Assembly (NCBI GenBank): GCA_029891385.1
Contig: CM057225.1
Coordinates: 15,006,998-15,070,997 of the forward strand
Direction of reading: 5' to 3'
DNA from: Erythroxylum novogranatense
Lineage: Eukaryota > Streptophyta > Magnoliopsida > Malpighiales > Erythroxylaceae
DNA length: 64,000 nt
Positions 33,545-45,457 of the stretch are shown here, in pieces. Under the pieces are notes generated by a model. It saw only the letters and a program-made list of their open reading frames with translations. It ran no database searches and was not told the origin of the DNA. Both the position numbers and the translations under genes were made by a program. How positions within the stretch are numbered: position 1 is the first letter of the stretch; each line of letters begins with the position of its first letter.

Positions 33545-36500
33545 TGTAATACTAGACTTTCTGAGTCCTTCTGTGTGTTCTGTATTTGGAGATACTACTG
33601 TATTTTGATATATACATGGTTGTATATAAGTTCAAAGATGTATTTGAATCCTTTTGGTACGTATGCCAGTGATATATAATGTTATATGCCCTTATTTGAA
33701 CTTAGAGTTCATCGGTAGAATCTTGGAGATTTCCGACATATGAGCTTTTAAATGTGTAAAACCGAGTCCATTGGATGGATATGACCATGGTGGTTAAATT
33801 AAATGTGTTCTAATGCCTTAGAGGTGATTATACATGATTTATAGACTTAACAGACGCTTAAAAAGCTAAATTGGAAAAGTTGATGTATATAAGGGCTTAT
33901 TTGCAAATTGTCAAAAGTTAAAGGACTTAATTGTAATTTTTCAAATCTTGGAGGACCAATTCATAATTTATAAATTTAAGGGGCTTAGTTATAATTTTTA
34001 AAAGTCCAAGGACCAAAATGAAAATAAAAGTTTTGGTGATTCCCAAATTTTGGGCTTAATTGCAAATTTAGGAAAAATTTTGAGAGTATAATGATAATTT
34101 CACATAACTAAGCGTAAATTGGTAAATTCACCATGTTTGGTCAAAGAAGAGCCAAATTCTAGACCCTTCTACATGCTATGGCCATGCAACCCCTTTTATT
34201 TAGACATTAAAACACTTAGTTTTAATTAAAAGAAAGAAGAAGAAAGGAAAAGAGAGGAGAAGAAGGAGAGTTTTGTCTATACATAAAATTCCACCATCTT
34301 TTTGATTCTTCAAGTCAAACCAAGGTGTTCCAAGCTAATTTGGGGTCAAGGAACTCAAATCTATCCTTATATTTGAGAAATTCTCAAAGGATTTGAAGAA
34401 ATCACTAAAGAAAAGTATAGGTAAATTTTGTCTCATCTCTCTCTACACTATGATTTTGAGTTTGGTATTAAGATATGTTGTTCTCCATGCTTGAATATGC
34501 ATGAAACATGGTTTAGAGGAATGAAATGTGACATGGAGAGGGTTATTTAAGTTAAAACTAAAATTGTCCCCTTTAGGTAAAAGTTGGTGAATTTTTTAAT
34601 ATCTTTTGAAATTGAAGGTCAAAATGAATTCTATGGTGTTAATTATACATGTATGATGTGAAATGATGACGAAGAAGGAACAAGAAATGTGTTGGCTAAG
34701 TTTAACAAGAAGTGTGTTGGTTAAGTTTAGGTCGAAATGGTGGGAGAAGAAGTGGATTAAGGTAATGAGTTGTGTAATTGATAAATGTAGCTTAAATGAA
34801 AGGATTTGGTTTGAATGGATGTGTGGAATGTGTCATTGATTGGAAGTGTTTACCATATAACAAGATAGGAGCATGAATTACCAAGATAAAGTCTTGAAAA
34901 TGTGACTTGAAAGTCATACACATTAGGTGTTTGTTAAAATGCCTAAGTGAACTTGGCTTAGGATTTAAGGCTTTATAATGGTATGCATTGGAAAATGCCT
35001 TCATGATTACTTAGAGTGGACTTGAATTGTTGCTTGGATTGAAGAGTAATGACCTAATGTGCTTGGATGAAGATGGGCTTAATTATGTTTGAAATGAGTA
35101 AGTATTGGATTAAAGGCATTAAATGCCTTAGAAAAATGCAAAAGAAAAACTAAGGTGGATAGTAAGAAAGTATCCACGTGAGGAATCTAAGTGTTGAATC
35201 CTATAGCTCAAAGAGAATGATATTGTGTTTTATAGTAATTTCATTGTATGTCTTTTATGTATAAAGACTCGGGAGCTAGGAATCAAGGAGCTCGTATCGA
35301 GAATTTTTGAAGGCTAAGTAGTGCACACCTTCGTTTAAGGTGAGTTGGGGAACCATATTTCTCATATGGGATTAGATTACTCTAAGACATGTGTGATGAC
35401 TTGTATGTGAATTTTGGACTTAGGTAATGCATAGTAGAATTTAATCTCCAATAGATGCTAGTATATTTGTGTATTTAATAAACAATATTGTTTTGAACAA
35501 CTCTTTGCTATTAGAGTGCAACTAACGTTTTTATTTCATATTTTGAAAAATGACATTGTTTTCAACAAACCTGCACTCGAAGTATAAAAGAATAATGTTT
35601 TATTTTCTGAAACTATGTTTTTGAACAACCTTGCACTTAGAGTGCAAAAGATGGCTTTTATGACATGAAATAATGTTTTCGAACTTACTTATGCATAAAT
35701 GAGTCATATATGCTACGTGTATGTTTTCTCCTTTGGCTTAGAGCTACAACAAGATTTCATTTTATTGATTAGACCGATAAATAAAGGCATGATGCCTTAC
35801 TTAATTTTTGATACTTAAATGTTGTATATGATTTTTGTGATTGGTGAGGAATCAATTGGCCAATTGTATGCTGGGCACAATTGATTAAGCGATCCCCGCA
35901 CCCTTGACGCTGGTACATTAAAATCGAGTCGCCATATCGATACCTTTCTACGGGACTTACGGGTGATTCCACACCTAGGGTCTGGACACCAACTAGGTCA
36001 TCACCTAGGGTCATGACACTGTTGTCGACTGTAGTCCGAACTCACCACGGATGAAAGTCGAGCCAACACCGAGTATCAGTAGGTGTGCACATTAGTTTGG
36101 CCAACTAGTAGTGTCATACATGATTATTTTGGCTTATTCTGATATTTATTTTCTGACGAGATTTGATTTATACATCTGATTTTTTTTATGCATTTGTATA
36201 CTGGAACTAGAACTTATGTTCACCGGATGGGTAATTAATAGGCTGGGCCTATGTGTTTTCTATGTGATATATATATATATATAAGTTAACTACATTGTCT
36301 TGAAATGAATCAATTCTATTTGTGATATATGTTTCTCCTACTCACTGAGTACCTAGTGTACTCACCCTCTCCGCTTTCCAACCATGCATGTTAATTTAGT
36401 GAGCTCAAAACTCTATAAGATTCGTGTGACTTTTTGACATTTTCGGAGTGTTTTCGTACATGGGTAGTCTCTTATTTTGTACTTTTATTGTTTAGTGACT

Positions 36501-36890
36501 CGTGAACTGTTTATGTAGATACGCTTTATAATTTTGTGATTTAACTTTTGATTGTCTTGTGTTTTGTAAAAGATTTTATGTATGAACTATTGATACTATT
36601 GTTGAGATTGCCTTGAGTTGAGATTGCCTGGAGTGAGATTGCCTTGAGTGGACTAGACAGTCCTGAAGTTATGATTGGATGTGAATATAAAAGTGTGTTT
36701 GAAATCGTTTGCAGGTTTTGAGATTTTTTTAATACAACCATTGTGTTACCCAAATTTTTCAAAAAAAAGAAAAAAAAAAGATATTCGGTTAGCCTTGCAC
36801 AGTCAGATTAAGGATACTATAAGTATCCTTAGCCCGAGTATGCGACGGTTATCATGGGCCCGATGTGATACCGGGTCGTGAAAATTAAAT
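33545..36890 (+). repeat. Gypsy-4 LTR 1 (about 3.35 kb)
   Basis: Repeated at 60364-63597 with high similarity, including GGACTTTCTGAGTCCTTCTG, the conserved CACTGAGTACCTAGTGTACT near the 3' half and the A-rich run at 36757-36780. It starts TGTAATACTAG and ends near CCGGGTCGTGAAAATTAAAT, beside a primer-binding site at 36891. The last few bases are uncertain. There is no coding sequence. The reverse-strand short frames inside it are not supported. Confidence 0.88.
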
Positions 36891-36905
36891 TGGTATCAGA
36901 GTCGG
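36891..36905 (+). other. Primer-binding site joining Gypsy-4 LTR 1 to Cassandra
   Basis: TGGTATCAGAGTCGG. What follows it (GTACCCGAACCGTTGTGTCA...) is Cassandra internal sequence, as in the other array internals. Confidence 0.8.
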
Positions 36906-37064
36906 TACCCGAACCGTTGTGTCAGCTAGGTTGGACCTTAAAGAGGGCTAGGCCCCAAGGGAGGTAGAGAGTGTGAGATCCCACATCGATTGGAGAGGGG
37001 AACAAAATATGTCTTATAAGGGTACGAATACCTCTCCCTTACAGACGCGTTTTCCATAGCCCAA

Positions 37065-37150
37065 CGCACCGGATCCCATCAGAACTCCGAGGTTAAATGT
37101 GTTTAGGCAAGAATAGTTCCAGGTTGGATGACCTCCTAGGAAGCTCTTGG
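37065..37150 (+). repeat. 5S rRNA-derived segment in Cassandra LTR A
   Basis: ACCGGATCCCATCAGAACTC, AGGTTAAATGTGTTTAGGCA and TTGGATGACCTCCTAGGAAG follow plant 5S rRNA order, with the A-box and C-box regions recognisable. The LTR B copy is at about 37405-37490. The LTR C copy is split between 37745-37787 and 60228-60285. Confidence 0.88.
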
Positions 37151-37787
37151 GAAAAGCAAAATCGTGAGGGCTTGGCTGGGCCAAGGCCCAAAGTGGACAA
37201 TATCTGTAAGCGGGGTGATTTGGGTTGTTACAAGGTGATGTCAGAGCCGGTACCCAAATCGTTGTGTCAACTAGGCGGGACCCCAGAGAGGGCTGGGCCC
37301 TAAGGGGGTAGATAGTGTGAGATTTCATATCTGTTGGAGAGGGAAACGAAGTACGCTTTATAAGGGTACAGATGTCGTTCCCTTATAGACGCGCTTTTCA
37401 TGATCTAATGCATCGGATCCCATCGAAACTTCGAGGTTAAATGTGCTTGAGTGAGAGTAGTTCTAGAATGGGTGACCTCCTAGGAAGGCCTTGAAAAAAG
37501 TAAAACCGTGAGGGCTTGAATGGGCCAAGGCCCAAAGCGGATAATATCTATGAGCGGGTGGTCTGGGCTATTACAAGGTGATATCAGAATTGGTACCATA
37601 ACCATTGTAGTAGCTAGGTTGGACCCTAAAGAGGGAAGGGCCCTAAGGAGGGTGGAGAGTGTGAGATCTCACATCGGTTGGAGAGAGGAACAAAGTACGC
37701 CTTATAAGGGTACGGATACCTCTCCCTTATAGACGCGTTTTCCATAGCTCAATGTACCGAATCCCATCAGAACTCCGAGGTTAAATG

Positions 37788-38572
37788 TGTTGGAAAATTG
37801 GGTTGGGATCTTATCCGAGCCGCAGCGGAATAATTACGAAACTTTTTTGTGACTTTTGATTTCCCGAAAACCAAGATCTATTTACTCTATAATTAAATAC
37901 CAACTATGCCCAAATAAGATTCAATATCTTATATTGATCCTTATTTATTAAATATCTCATATTTAATTATAAAGTTTCTCAAACTTTATAATCAAGTCCA
38001 ACTTGATTAAATCAACTTTGCTCTCTCCAACCCATTCTATATGTGAGACTCATTAGGTTCCTAAATATGTTGGCAATGATTATAAATTATAATTATAATA
38101 AATAATTAGAATTATAATTAGATAAATTAAAACTCCTTTTAATTTATCTTTAGTTCTCTAATTAAACAATTTATAATCATAGATCAAGATTGGCGTCTAG
38201 CAACGCATCATGACCACCCAAATATTCAGGAATGTCAAAGTGGTTTTGACTAATATTTCTGTGCATGATTTTCCCGTATAATTCAATCCTTTCATCATAC
38301 AATGTTCCAATTAGACATAGAATATGGAATTAATGTCTACTCTACTTTAAGTCCAATTATATTAGTTCTCCGCCATTAGCTATTGATTCAATTAATGATA
38401 TTTGTAAACTGTTTACAAAATATCATTCAACCCTGGCCAAGGATTTCCTGAATCAATATTAATTGAGAACAATGGAACATTTTCCCTAATTACTTTAGGG
38501 TGATGAATCCTATCTTGATCATTCAACTATCTCCATATAGTTCATGCTATATCTAATGACTACCGTTTAAAC
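37788..38572 (-). repeat. Copia-D left (3') LTR, outer part
   Basis: Matches the right LTR (58609 onward) with an internal deletion of about 310 bp: CTCTATAATTAAATACC joins what is separated in the right copy (about 58710-59035), including the TATA box region. It is interrupted by Gypsy-3 at TAAAC and resumes at 48826. Confidence 0.9.
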
Positions 38573-41500
38573 TGTAACACCCCACTCCCGTAAGACCCGA
38601 ACTCGACATCGATGGTGATATCTGAGTCCGTGCCTTAGGAGAGTGGCGTGCTACATCACTTAGTCAAATCTCAGTATAAATAATATACATATTTATTTTT
38701 TTTGAAACATACACATACATTATAAATTTTATGCGGAAAACAATTTACAAAACAAGACCGATAAATACAAATTAATTTAGTCCGGTGCCTTTACAAATTG
38801 ACCGAATCAATTATACAAAAATTCATAAAAACAAAATCAGACACTAATGTAGACGCAACTGATCCTGAACTCTTCTCGCACGACCAACGGTCGCTATACA
38901 CCCGTTGTCCAACGGGGTATTCTTCTGAGTCCTGAAAAATAATTGCAAATTTTGGGTGAGTTTTGCGAACTCAGTGAGGTAACCATCATCGATGGTCCAC
39001 TCAATACATGCAACAACATCAATTCACATATCATATTTTCGCATTGTTGCATATTTGATCACATTTCACAATTCGTATAAAACTAACTTTATTTTGTAAT
39101 GCACTTTCGCAAAATTTCACATTTCACACAATTACAGAAATTCACATTCATATTCTTCATATTTGATACATGCATATGAGACTCACTTCCCATTTATTAT
39201 TATTTTGCTGTGATCGAGTGCCTAAACTGTCCCTTGAAGGGCTCATTAATATCTGTCCCTTATCCGTTGGTGGATACATGGCTCATTATACGTTGAGCCT
39301 GAGGCTCTGAACCACTTATGAGCTTAAAGCTTATTTTTGCTCGTTGAGCTAAAAGCTCTGATCGGTGGCAACTATGGTCACAACAACCATTATGTTTCAT
39401 GCAACACTCAGACATATCATAGTTATTTCATAATATCACATTTAAAAGTACACATGATCGTTATCACATCAGTGTAAGGCATCTTGTCTTTCATTCAATC
39501 AAAGGGATTAAATCCAATGCATATGACGTGTGTATGTAACACTTTTTACAATTTATTTCGGTGTTGTGACCGAGCGCCTGAACTGTCCCTATAAGGGCAC
39601 ATTAGTCGTTGAGCCAAAGGCTCTGAAACTGTCCCAATAAGGGCACATTAATTGTTGAGTCAGAGGCTCTGAAACACTGTAGGGCTCAAGGCCCAAATAT
39701 AAACGTTGAGCGTATAGCTCTCGGTGGCTGCTTCAGTCACAACTGTCATTATCTGTTCATGCATTCATGCATGAAATTCGTTTGTCACAATTTATCACAT
39801 TTGTATACACGTATTCATATATCACGATCATTTCCAAATTATCACATTCGAACAATTAGTTCACAATTAGTCACATTAAAATCACAATCACACTTAATCA
39901 CATTTAAACACGGAGGTCCCAAATTCTCAGACAAACAACACTTCTATGTCATAATCTCCCAATAACTTGGAAATTCTGTCCGGAATCTATAAACCAAACA
40001 CAATCTCACCATTATTCTCCACAGAATCATAATCAAAGAATTATAATCAAAAGATAATTGAGAAACCATCTAAGTCACTCACAATAGCTTCCGCACTAAC
40101 GCCTGGAAGTCTCGGCAACGTCGGTAGACTAACATTCCAAATGCGCCTCTATCACAAGTCAAAAACTCATATTTTACACATTGTCCAATCAGAAATATTT
40201 AATAATGCACATGTAGCAATTTAAAAGTATGTACTATGCACTTTCGTGACATTCTCGGCACTATCCCAAAATTCCCGTCATAGCCTTTTCTCAAAATCAA
40301 AAACTCGATAGACACTAAAACCATTCAATTTGTCTCAGAAATCCGAAAGGTATTCTCCAAACATATACAGACTATCCTTATGTCGAAACTATATTTTTTA
40401 CTCAACTTCCATCCAAAATTGAGAACTTTTATAGACTGATTCGACACTTCCCTTCTTCATAAAACGTGTAGACCTTTGTCTCTAGCTTACAACAAATCAA
40501 AATTTATCTCATTTGGACATCTACATCAACATTTATGGCTAAAATACCAAAACATGTCCGAGTAGGAAAATGGGTCCTTGCCGCGGCGAAGGTTGAGCTC
40601 GCCACGACGAGGGCACTAGCATGCGCCGCGGTGTGGTCGCTTGCTTGAGCGCCATGACGTGCACGCTTGAGAGTGCCGCGACATGCGTATGAGCACGCCG
40701 CGACATGCGAGCCCAAAAACCTCCCGAAACCTGATTTTTCAACATACTTCAATCAAATTCTTCCCATCTTTCAAAACATAATTCATCTTAACCCTAAAAC
40801 ATCACTTATATTTCATTTTCAACTCATCTGAACACAATAAAATCAACAAAACATCAAAATCTAACCTTGATCATAAACTGAAAGACCACACATTTTCTTT
40901 AACCCATTTTACAACTTCTAACACATAATCCCCTCTTAACTAACATCAAAACATGTTTTATTCAATTGATCAAGAGGGATGATACTTATACTTACTTGAT
41001 TGGGCTTCTAAAACGTCAAAGATTTCCAAAACCCAACTCTCCTTCTCCCACGGCATCTTCCTCCATCTTTTAAACAAAAACCCTAACTTCTTCTTTTTAT
41101 ACTCTTAAGAAGGGTGAAATGTCCATTCTACCCCTTCCTTTAAACCTTAAGTCTTATAATCTTAAGTATCATGCCCAATTTGCCCTTATACCAATTCTTA
41201 TATCCTTACTACTTCAATTCAAAAATTTGAACTCTTAGGGACTGAATTGAAATTCAATACCTTCAAATAATTTGCAGATCTATGTTTCTAGTTTATTTAG
41301 AATCAAACATTAACTTAATTGGATCTCCACAGATCACGAATTTCTCATCAGACTGAACCATGTTCAGAGAATATCCCATTCAAACACTTTCAATACAAAA
41401 TAATATAGCCTTAACTTTCGAAAATCATTTCTTTCAATCCCCGATATCGAAAAATATTAAACTCTAAGGCGACAGAAAGCCGTCCACATATTCTATAAGT

Positions 41501-41987
41501 TTCATGAAGATCAATGTCTCACATTTCAAATTCACGCACTTTCATTATATCTTTCATACCTATCAACTTCCATTTCAAACAATTTATTTACTTTGGCTTT
41601 CATAAACCTCTCCAAATTTCAATGGCTCATGATAAAATAAATTTCCTAAATCATGTCATTAATTTGTAGTGTCAACTTGACAGTCATTTCAGTACCGAAA
41701 ATCTCATTGGTACGCATTTAGCAATTTTATGTAGAATACATATAAATCACTCCAATTCAATTCTTTTCAAACACACATACTTTACATTTTTCACAAAAAT
41801 TACACTTATAGACACATATGTCGGGAAATGTCACGAATGCATATACAATCATGTGCATTTGCAAAAATTACCATTCATATCCATATAGAGGCCATTTTAT
41901 GCATGAATATACCGAGATACGTGTACACACTCACAACCCGATCCAAATTTACTATTTTATCCTTCCCATCGGTGATGGGATGTTACA
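38573..41987 (-). repeat. Gypsy-3 3' LTR (3,415 bp)
   Basis: Near-identical over most of its length to 45458-48820. It contains repeated small hairpins (39285-39370, 39595-39735) and a CpG-rich block (40565-40715) that is longer here than in the other LTR. Confidence 0.94.
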
Positions 41988-42005
41988 ATTCTCCCCTCCT
42001 AATAA
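41988..42005 (-). other. Gypsy-3 polypurine tract
   Basis: The minus strand reads TTATTAGGAGGGGAGAAT, directly before TGTAACATCCC and after AATTTCGAGGACGAAATTT. Confidence 0.88.
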
Positions 42006-45000
42006 AAATTTCGTCCTCGAAATTTATTTTGATACAGAATAAGGTAGGGGTACTGTTATCTCATACACTCTTCTATTTCGTATGTCATCTTTCTATTCGA
42101 TGTTTCCTTTATAACATCACAATTGATGTTATCAATAGGTCTCTTAATTTTATGTTTAGATATCATACTTCTTCAATTATGCCCTAGAGGAGTTTCAGAA
42201 CATTCGACTCAGTACTTCCAGTGTCAACACCTCATATGTTGGATTAAAACAATCCTAACCATAAAATCATTTATAATGCCATAGTCCCTTTTTTGCCATC
42301 ATTTAATATGGATCACTTTATAACACACCTAGTTTCCCTTATTACCTTGTACCCTATCGAACTATGCATCGGTATTAGTACTTTGAACCTTCACATCTTT
42401 CTCCATATAGTCACAACTTCTATGAAATCCACCAAAATCCATTCGTTTTTCAAAGCCACTTTATTCATATTTTAAAAACATTCCACTCACTAATGGTATC
42501 CCAAATTTGCTCTGACTTTTACTCAGGGTGATCGACTCTTTTTGTTGTCTCACCCAGAAAATGATGATTTTGCCTGTAGTCACTTACACTATACATTATA
42601 TGCTACAATTTTCCAGACATATTTGCCTCATACCTTTCTCCAATAATCCAAGTTATAAGGAACTCAAACATATAATCACTTAGGTCGACATTCTTAGCTG
42701 CCAATCGCTCTTTTGAGGTCCACTTACTAGGACCTCTCTTTATTAGGTAGTTCACATATTTTTTGTCATCATAATCCTCAAATCCACAATTTGGGCTTTC
42801 CTAATTCCTTTTTGCAAAACTGATATTACTTTTTCAAATTAATAAATTTTCCTTTTTGCTCCACTTCAACTCGTCACTATACCCTCTTTATTGCACTTGA
42901 TTGAGGAACCTAATATCCATATATGTGGTACTCTGCTATATAATGCTCTATTCGATACTGTTGATTGGAACATTAACTTTATTAGGACAGGTCCCTCTAC
43001 ATAATCCTTCAATCTTTTCCAATTCCCGTCGTTCATTAATCTCTACTAATCTGGTAAATCAAAATTCCAATCCTTTAAACCCATTACTAGCACAGCATTT
43101 TTCAAGACATATATCCAAATTTAGCTCATACGACTACAATTGTCCTTAAGTACACAAAGTCAATTTACTATTGCAATAGATTGTATCTTAAACTCTCATG
43201 GGAACTTATCATAGATAGCAAAATTGTGAATTCCTCAAAAATTCTTTTTACTATCCTTCTTAATGCAGCTACATATTTTTCTTACATTTTTTTTCAAGAT
43301 AATCATAGTCTCTCATTGATATCATGTTGCTTGTTAACACCAATAGATATAACCTTAAACTCATTGTGCTCATATTTAGATCTTGTAATTCCCTGAGTAA
43401 CTAAGTCCGCAATACCGTAGTATTATCACTTGCCATCCTCTATTTGTCATTGAATTTTTTTTCCTCGATGAATTTTTAGCAGTTCTTTCAATTTTTCGAT
43501 GATTCCACATTGATTTATGCCAATGTCTGTTCATTTTTACCTGATGGTCCCTACATTTCAATCTTTCTACAAACATAACTTCCTGTGTTGGAAACCCCAT
43601 TATCAGAGGTAATTTTTGGTTCTCAAGCATATTTCCCCAGCCTATGATGTGGACCAAATTTCACCTTACATTACCTAGAATGTCACCTCGAATTGCTGAA
43701 ATCCGCTTAAATAGTTGGATACTTGACATCAACAAAATATATATATTCCCAATACCTTTTCTGACCCTTATTCTGGAGTCTTTGCTATAGATGTAATTCC
43801 CATATTATCATCATCATTTTTTTAAAGAAGACAGCACATCACAACTTTTCCGAGAGACCTGTCATCTTATTTCAAATTCTCTCAATTGCGTCTGTCGGTT
43901 CCTATCTGAATCAAACCTGATTGACTCAAGCGAGAGGCCTTTGACCTCTATAGAAGAATTACCAAATTACATTGTTAAATCGAGAGAAGAGCTTATGATC
44001 TCTGCTACTGGTCATGGAATTATTGGTCATAAACAAAATTTCTAGGTTTCCTTACCCTATCTCAGTGATTTCTTGGTACCAACCTCGATATTGTTTATAA
44101 CTCCTTGTCAATCACCTCTTACCCATAAGTACTTACTGGTCATTCTTACTACTTCCAGAAAATCACTTTCAACATTCTACACCCCGATAGATACCATTCC
44201 AAAACCCTTCATCTTATTTAAAGATGTATTTATATCAGGTAGCTACGTACTCACATTCGTTAATGCTACTTACATTCCAATTTACTCTAGATAACATTTC
44301 TATCCTTGTTCCTGCCCATAATTGGGGTTCACCATAAGATTTGGAGGCCCATATCGTGCCCTGCACTCTTTCCTAACATTAACACACATATTGACAGCGA
44401 TTCTTTTTTCAGTTTTTCAGTATTTAACTCTTCTTCGTATACAGCATCTCATAATAATCATTGAATGGACATTTTGAGTGTCTTCACTCTTCCCCTTTGA
44501 GTTATCATCTTTTTCATAATCGCATGCATAAATACAATTCAAACCAAAGCGCATATCTAATTGTCTCCATAATAACACATCATGTATCATGTTTCATCAC
44601 GCTTAAAAATCATATTCCTATTATTTCATCATCCATGTGTATATTCTCAATCCATTCAGAAATATAATTGCAAAAGTATCAAGAAATGTAATCTCATTCT
44701 CACAGACATATTATTACGTTAAATCATAACTATTATCACATTTCCAATCCAAGTCTAATTGAGTTATTTCTTTTAACCAGCTTTCACACTTTAATCTCAC
44801 CTTTTTCCGCTTCTTCCTGACCATATCTTCACTTACGATACAACATATTCCATCATACTCACATCAACACAAATATAGTGAATCTATATCTGCCTTTTTT
44901 TTCTTTTTTTTTTCAATTATCCCCATTTTATTGGACATACACGTCAGAATCATACTTGCCTAGTCATCCCTGAGCTTTTGATCAAACATAGACATATTCT

Positions 45001-45438
45001 TATGCTAAATCAAAACTGTTATCCCTTTTTAACCGGTATTCCTCTCATGTCCATATTTGACCTCTCCAGGCTATCGCAAATTTCGTTTTCTTTCAACTCG
45101 ATTTATAAACTTTAAGTCTCATTATTCATTTTGATATCACTTCTTTCCTAAATCAGCCTATATCAATGTATTCACATTCATATCCCATTCGAGGGTTTGT
45201 AACCACAGTATCCATTTTTCTTTTCCCATCCCTAATTTCCCATAAACCTTCATTGGCTCATATTATGACATATCATCATTTTTTTCACACATAAACACTT
45301 AACATATGTTCATGCGTAGGACTCATACCCTTACGACTCAGACTAGGGATCAGTTGCTACAGTCTGCAATGACATGGCTTTAATATAGGTGACTTAACCC
45401 CATATTTCAGAAAATGCCCAGATAAGTTCGTACTTCTG
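42006..45438 (-). pseudogene. Gypsy-3 interior, decayed beyond domain recognition
   Basis: Directly after the polypurine tract, 42020-42140 still resembles, in very degraded form, the chromodomain end of Gypsy-2 pol (TCATACACTCTTCTATTTCG against Gypsy-2 TCATATGCTCCTCGGTCTCC). Beyond that I find no RT, RNase H, integrase or gag motif on either strand. The length (3.4 kb) is too short for full gag-pol, so internal deletions are likely. The short plus-strand frames in this stretch have no support. Confidence 0.6.
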
Positions 45439-45457
45439 GGCTTTGATACCACCCAAA
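45439..45457 (-). other. Gypsy-3 primer-binding site
   Basis: The minus strand reads TGGTATCAAAGCC a few bases after the LTR end (...GGGGTGTTACA TTTGGG), an initiator-methionine tRNA complement with one change. Confidence 0.85.

Larger units (their letters stand above)
36891..37787 (+). mobile_element. Cassandra tandem array, part 1 (internal-LTR-internal-LTR-internal-half LTR)
   Basis: Internal 36891-36971 starts with primer-binding site TGGTATCAGAGTCGG. LTR A 36972-37232 runs TGTGAGATCC...GGGTTGTTACA. Internal 37233-37315 has GATGTCAGAGCCGGTACC. LTR B is 37316-37575. Internal 37576-37659 has GATATCAGAATTGGTACC. LTR C begins at 37660 and is interrupted at 37787 by Copia-D. Each LTR is about 261 bp with a 5S-like core in plus orientation. 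Internals are about 81-84 bp and end in a purine tract (GGGAGGTAGAGAG and similar). Unequal recombination between LTRs would produce such an array. Confidence 0.92.

Noticed and set aside
33257..33679. 140-codon plus-strand frame spanning Cassandra and the Gypsy-4 LTR
   Set aside because: It crosses three element boundaries and is antisense to the 5S-like segment. It shows no protein features.
37065..37150. Possible genuine 5S rRNA gene
   Set aside because: Only the middle and 3' parts of 5S are recognisable, with many changes, inside a repeated 261-bp LTR with TG...CA ends. This is Cassandra.
37014..37328. 104-codon minus-strand frame over Cassandra LTR A
   Set aside because: It lies antisense to the 5S-derived core and internal domain. 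Openness follows from GC-rich non-coding sequence.
39285..39735. CRISPR-like or satellite array
   Set aside because: Units are irregular in spacing and sequence, lie within an LTR, and this is a plant genome.
41818..44667. Short plus-strand frames in Gypsy-3
   Set aside because: Some lie in the LTR and recur in the other copy. The rest lie in the decayed interior without codon bias or motif.
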